Of a DNA stretch of 8,300 nucleotides, positions 6,667 through 8,300 are shown in pieces. The notes under the pieces were generated by a model. The model saw only the letters and a program-made list of their open reading frames with translations, was not told the origin of the DNA and ran no database searches. Numbering within the stretch: position 1 is the first letter of the stretch; each line of letters starts with the position of its first letter. Origin of the DNA: JAVBPB01 sp031549965 (GTDB taxonomy: Bacteria; Bacillota; Clostridia; Lachnospirales; Lachnospiraceae); the NCBI GenBank assembly GCA_031549965.1, contig JAVBPB010000006.1, positions 1 through 8,300 of the forward strand, given 5' to 3'. The position numbers were made by a program, and so were the translations under genes.

Positions 6667-7986
6667 TTATTTTATATCACTTATTGAGATACCATTTTTT
6701 CCTAATGGAATTTCATGATCTAGACCTACGAATTTTCCATTATACTGCCATAGTGCGGACTTTACAAAATTATATTTTTTTGTGTCCCAAGTTTTGAAAT
6801 CATCTTTTACCATCCCGCCAGTGTCACCTGAATTAGCATTGAAACACCAAAAGGTGTGACTTAGTTTATATTTTTTTATGAGTGTTCTAAGATGAGTCAT
6901 CCATGTAAGATTTGGCTCAGTCATATATCCGCCCCACTCTCCAATAAGAAGAGGAGCTATTTTGTCTTTATGTATAAAGAACCAGTTATTTTGCCAGCAG
7001 TCTTTTAGAAGGCTGTTATAGTTATAGCCAGATGAAAACCAAGGTTGCATGTATACAGCAGGACCATAGTCATGTGGAGAATATACCAGTTTGTTTTGAT
7101 ACTTACCAAGGTCAATTGGAAAATCTTTTACACCTCTTAAATTGCCACCCCACCAGTTAAAATAATAGTCACCTGAGTTTTTTGAAGTGTAGCTTTTATT
7201 GTTTTTAATATCTTTTGGATAAACTTCCACACCTTCAACTACTATAAGTACATTAGGGTTCTTATTTAATATTTTTAATGCGGCAGTTTGAGCTACGTAC
7301 TTCCAATTATTTTTATTATTTGAGTTATTCCATATAGCAAAATTTGAATCATTTGGTTTTCCATGAGGTTCATTTTTTAAGTCAAATAAAAGAATAGTGT
7401 CATTATTTTTATATTTATTGGCAATCCATTCAAGTGCTTTATAATAATCAGAAGTTGTTATTTTGTCAGTGTACCACATATTTGTATTATGACCAGAAGC
7501 ATCCGTATTAGCACTATGAATATCAATCATAATTTTTATACCATTTTTTTCACAAATCTTAATTACATAATCAAATATTTGGAGGCTGTTTTTATTTTTT
7601 AAATTAGGATTAACAGCTTCATTAAAATTAGCTTTCGGATATTCTTTATTTGACCAGGATTTTAACAACTCAACAGAAATAGGAAGCCTTAACAGATTAA
7701 ATCCGTGATTGGCAATTGATTGCAGAGTACTTTCTAAATTAACAGACCATAAGCCATCAAAAGTATTAGTTCCTGTATTATATCCAAACCAGTTAATCCC
7801 TGTAAGCCAAACCTCTTTACCAGATTTATCAACTATGCTATTACCTTTGGTAAATAACCAATCATCCCCATCAACAGCTTTGGCTATAGCACTAACAGTA
7901 TTTAAATTACAAGTGCTTGACATTAAAAGATTAGTAAATAAAAAAAGTGATAAAATAATTGCTATAAATCTTTTTTCTCTCTTCAT
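6667..7986 (-). CDS. Secreted GH5 endoglucanase (cellulase), no dockerin
   Basis: This 439-residue glycoside hydrolase family 5 enzyme should cleave internal beta-1,4 bonds of cellulose or related glucans outside the cell. An N-terminal signal peptide is clear: basic MKREKR, a hydrophobic core (about 7-23), with cleavage likely near VSA (33) or AKA (37). The catalytic (beta/alpha)8 barrel covers about 42-420. Family residues visible are R100 (LLRLP), H157 (DIHS), the acid/base E206 in LKNEP, H305/Y307 (SPHDYG), the nucleophile E350 in IGEWGG and W380 (HTFWCFN). The WLTGINWFGYNTG start resembles clostridial and Paenibacillus-type subfamily 1 cellulases. No dockerin, cellulose-binding module or sorting signal follows, so it is probably freely secreted and non-cellulosomal. 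The start is supported by GGAG (7994-7997) seven bases upstream. No catabolite-response (cre) site was seen in the upstream 110 bp. Confidence 0.95.
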   Translation of the reverse strand: MKREKRFIAIILSLFLFTNLLMSSTCNLNTVSAIAKAVDGDDWLFTKGNSIVDKSGKEVWLTGINWFGYNTGTNTFDGLWSVNLESTLQSIANHGFNLLRLPISVELLKSWSNKEYPKANFNEAVNPNLKNKNSLQIFDYVIKICEKNGIKIMIDIHSANTDASGHNTNMWYTDKITTSDYYKALEWIANKYKNNDTILLFDLKNEPHGKPNDSNFAIWNNSNNKNNWKYVAQTAALKILNKNPNVLIVVEGVEVYPKDIKNNKSYTSKNSGDYYFNWWGGNLRGVKDFPIDLGKYQNKLVYSPHDYGPAVYMQPWFSSGYNYNSLLKDCWQNNWFFIHKDKIAPLLIGEWGGYMTEPNLTWMTHLRTLIKKYKLSHTFWCFNANSGDTGGMVKDDFKTWDTKKYNFVKSALWQYNGKFVGLDHEIPLGKNGISISDIK

Positions 7987-8099
7987 ATATTCGCTCCGTT
8001 CTATACATATTTAGTCACTTAACTAATCCTAATATATAGAAAAGCTAAGTCAGCTAATTATATATCGGCATATTTTAAAAAAAAATTAAATTTAGACCA

Positions 8100-8185
8100 A
8101 TTCATCTAAAAAATTCAACAGGCTAAATTAACCGAGGCCACTGAAAAAGTCCTTTCAACACAGTAAATTAATTTTTTAGATGAAT
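8100..8185. repeat. Perfect 16 bp inverted repeat around a 54-base centre
   Basis: ATTCATCTAAAAAATT (8100-8115) is matched exactly by its reverse complement at 8170-8185. The centre contains GAGGCCACTGAAAAAGTCC (8134-8152), which resembles from memory the ends of IS1182-type insertion sequences, and a small ACTG/CAGT, GAAA/TTTC hairpin. Stem composition is A/T only with no GC-rich part, so it is not a normal intrinsic terminator. It may be a small hairpin element or a remnant left after transposition; no transposase is present. Confidence 0.6.
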
Positions 8186-8225
8186 ATGAGTGTATATATA
8201 TCCAATTGTGCAGACCGGCCGACGA

Positions 8226-8278
8226 AGCGTTTATGTTTTGTCAAGACTTTGCTTGCAAAGGCTTGTAAAAAACATGCT
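8226..8278. repeat. Nested stem-loop in a GC-richer segment near the right edge
   Basis: Three stems nest: ATGTTTT (8233-8239) with AAAACAT (8269-8275), CAAG (8242-8245) with CTTG (8262-8265), and CTTTG (8247-8251) with CAAAG (8256-8260) around the tetraloop CTTG. AGC/GCT (8226-8228, 8276-8278) can close it. It immediately precedes a strong ribosome binding site, so it may be the folded 5' leader of the gene beyond the window, or the end of an inserted element. No known RNA family is recognised. Confidence 0.6.
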
Positions 8279-8279
8279 G

Positions 8280-8287
8280 AAGGAGGG
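8280..8287 (+). promoter_or_regulatory. Ribosome binding site for a gene starting at or beyond the edge
   Basis: AAGGAGGG is a near-consensus Shine-Dalgarno sequence. The window ends in AAT, so an ATG at 8299-8301 would exist if the next base is G, with a spacing of about 11-12 bases; otherwise the start lies further on. The product cannot be told. Confidence 0.45.
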
Positions 8288-8300
8288 TAAGGCAAACAAT

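Larger units (their letters stand above)
7987..8300. other. Gene-free AT-rich region upstream of the cellulase gene
   Basis: This 314 bp stretch has no open frame I would call a gene. The part next to the cellulase start holds its ribosome binding site and presumably its promoter, reading leftward. A TATAAT (8062-8057, minus strand) and a TATATT (8036-8031) are possible -10 boxes, but neither has a convincing -35. TTAGT-N6-ACTAA (8011-8026) is a weak possible operator. Further right lie two inverted-repeat structures (8100-8185 and 8226-8278), listed separately, and a rightward ribosome binding site at the edge. Composition becomes visibly GC-richer after 8208. Confidence 0.6.

Noticed and set aside
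7911..7913. Lipobox at the cysteine of SSTC in the cellulase signal peptide
   Set aside because: The residues before the cysteine (S-S-T) do not fit the usual lipobox, and good signal peptidase I sites (VSA, AKA) follow.
7709..8014. Plus-strand 101-residue open frame across the start of the cellulase gene
   Set aside because: It overlaps the signal peptide and N-terminal domain of a clear GH5 gene and lacks a ribosome binding site or recognisable features.
8238..8268. Promoter TTGTCA ... TTGTAA before the edge ribosome binding site
   Set aside because: The spacer is 19 bp, the -10 box is poor, and both boxes are explained by the hairpin arms.
1..8300. CRISPR array, tRNA or rRNA genes
   Set aside because: No regularly spaced direct repeats, no tRNA-like cloverleaf with the TTCRA arm, and no rRNA-like conserved stretch were seen on either strand.

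Overview
The window looks like chromosomal DNA of an AT-rich, low-GC Gram-positive bacterium of the Clostridium type. The reasons are A/T-ending codons, strong AAGGAGG-type ribosome binding sites, a sigma-A type promoter (TTGAAA-17-TATAAT), a clostridial-looking valyl-tRNA synthetase, a FapA-family protein and a secreted family-5 cellulase. The species cannot be fixed from the sequence alone.

Layout: (1) 3-395, the C-terminal end of a TPR-type protein that begins before the window. (2) 523-1770, a 415-residue coiled-coil protein with two central membrane segments, followed 18 bp later by a 70-residue membrane protein (1789-2001); both have unknown function and probably share a transcript. (3) 2002-2215, a 214 bp leader or spacer dominated by a nearly perfect ~30 bp stem-loop (2033-2131), with no recognisable T-box. 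(4) 2216-4852, valS, closed by an intrinsic terminator (4861-4899). (5) A good sigma-A promoter (4925-4953) driving a FapA-family gene (4993-6447). (6) 6448-6666, a convergent intergenic region holding a 25 bp stem-loop inside a weaker outer inverted repeat. (7) 6667-7986 on the minus strand, a secreted GH5 endoglucanase without dockerin or binding module. (8) 7987-8300, a non-coding stretch with two separate inverted-repeat structures and a ribosome binding site right at the edge, suggesting another gene starts just beyond the window.

How the genes work together: no single pathway links them. valS is translation housekeeping, the GH5 enzyme is for extracellular beta-glucan degradation, and the FapA protein is probably linked to the cell envelope or polymer binding. 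The TPR, coiled-coil and small membrane genes may form a membrane-associated module, but this rests only on proximity.

The most interesting material is non-coding. The two long stem-loops at 2033-2131 and 6486-6567 share a sequence block (ATTTA-S-TTT ... TTCTACTCC ... AAGT ... ATGAA) and both keep long pairing despite different sequences in the rest of the stem. This points to a dispersed family of structured elements, either a small mobile element or an RNA. A shift in third-position C use that ends inside valS near 2420, and a locally GC-richer structured segment at 8210-8300, also deserve a look.
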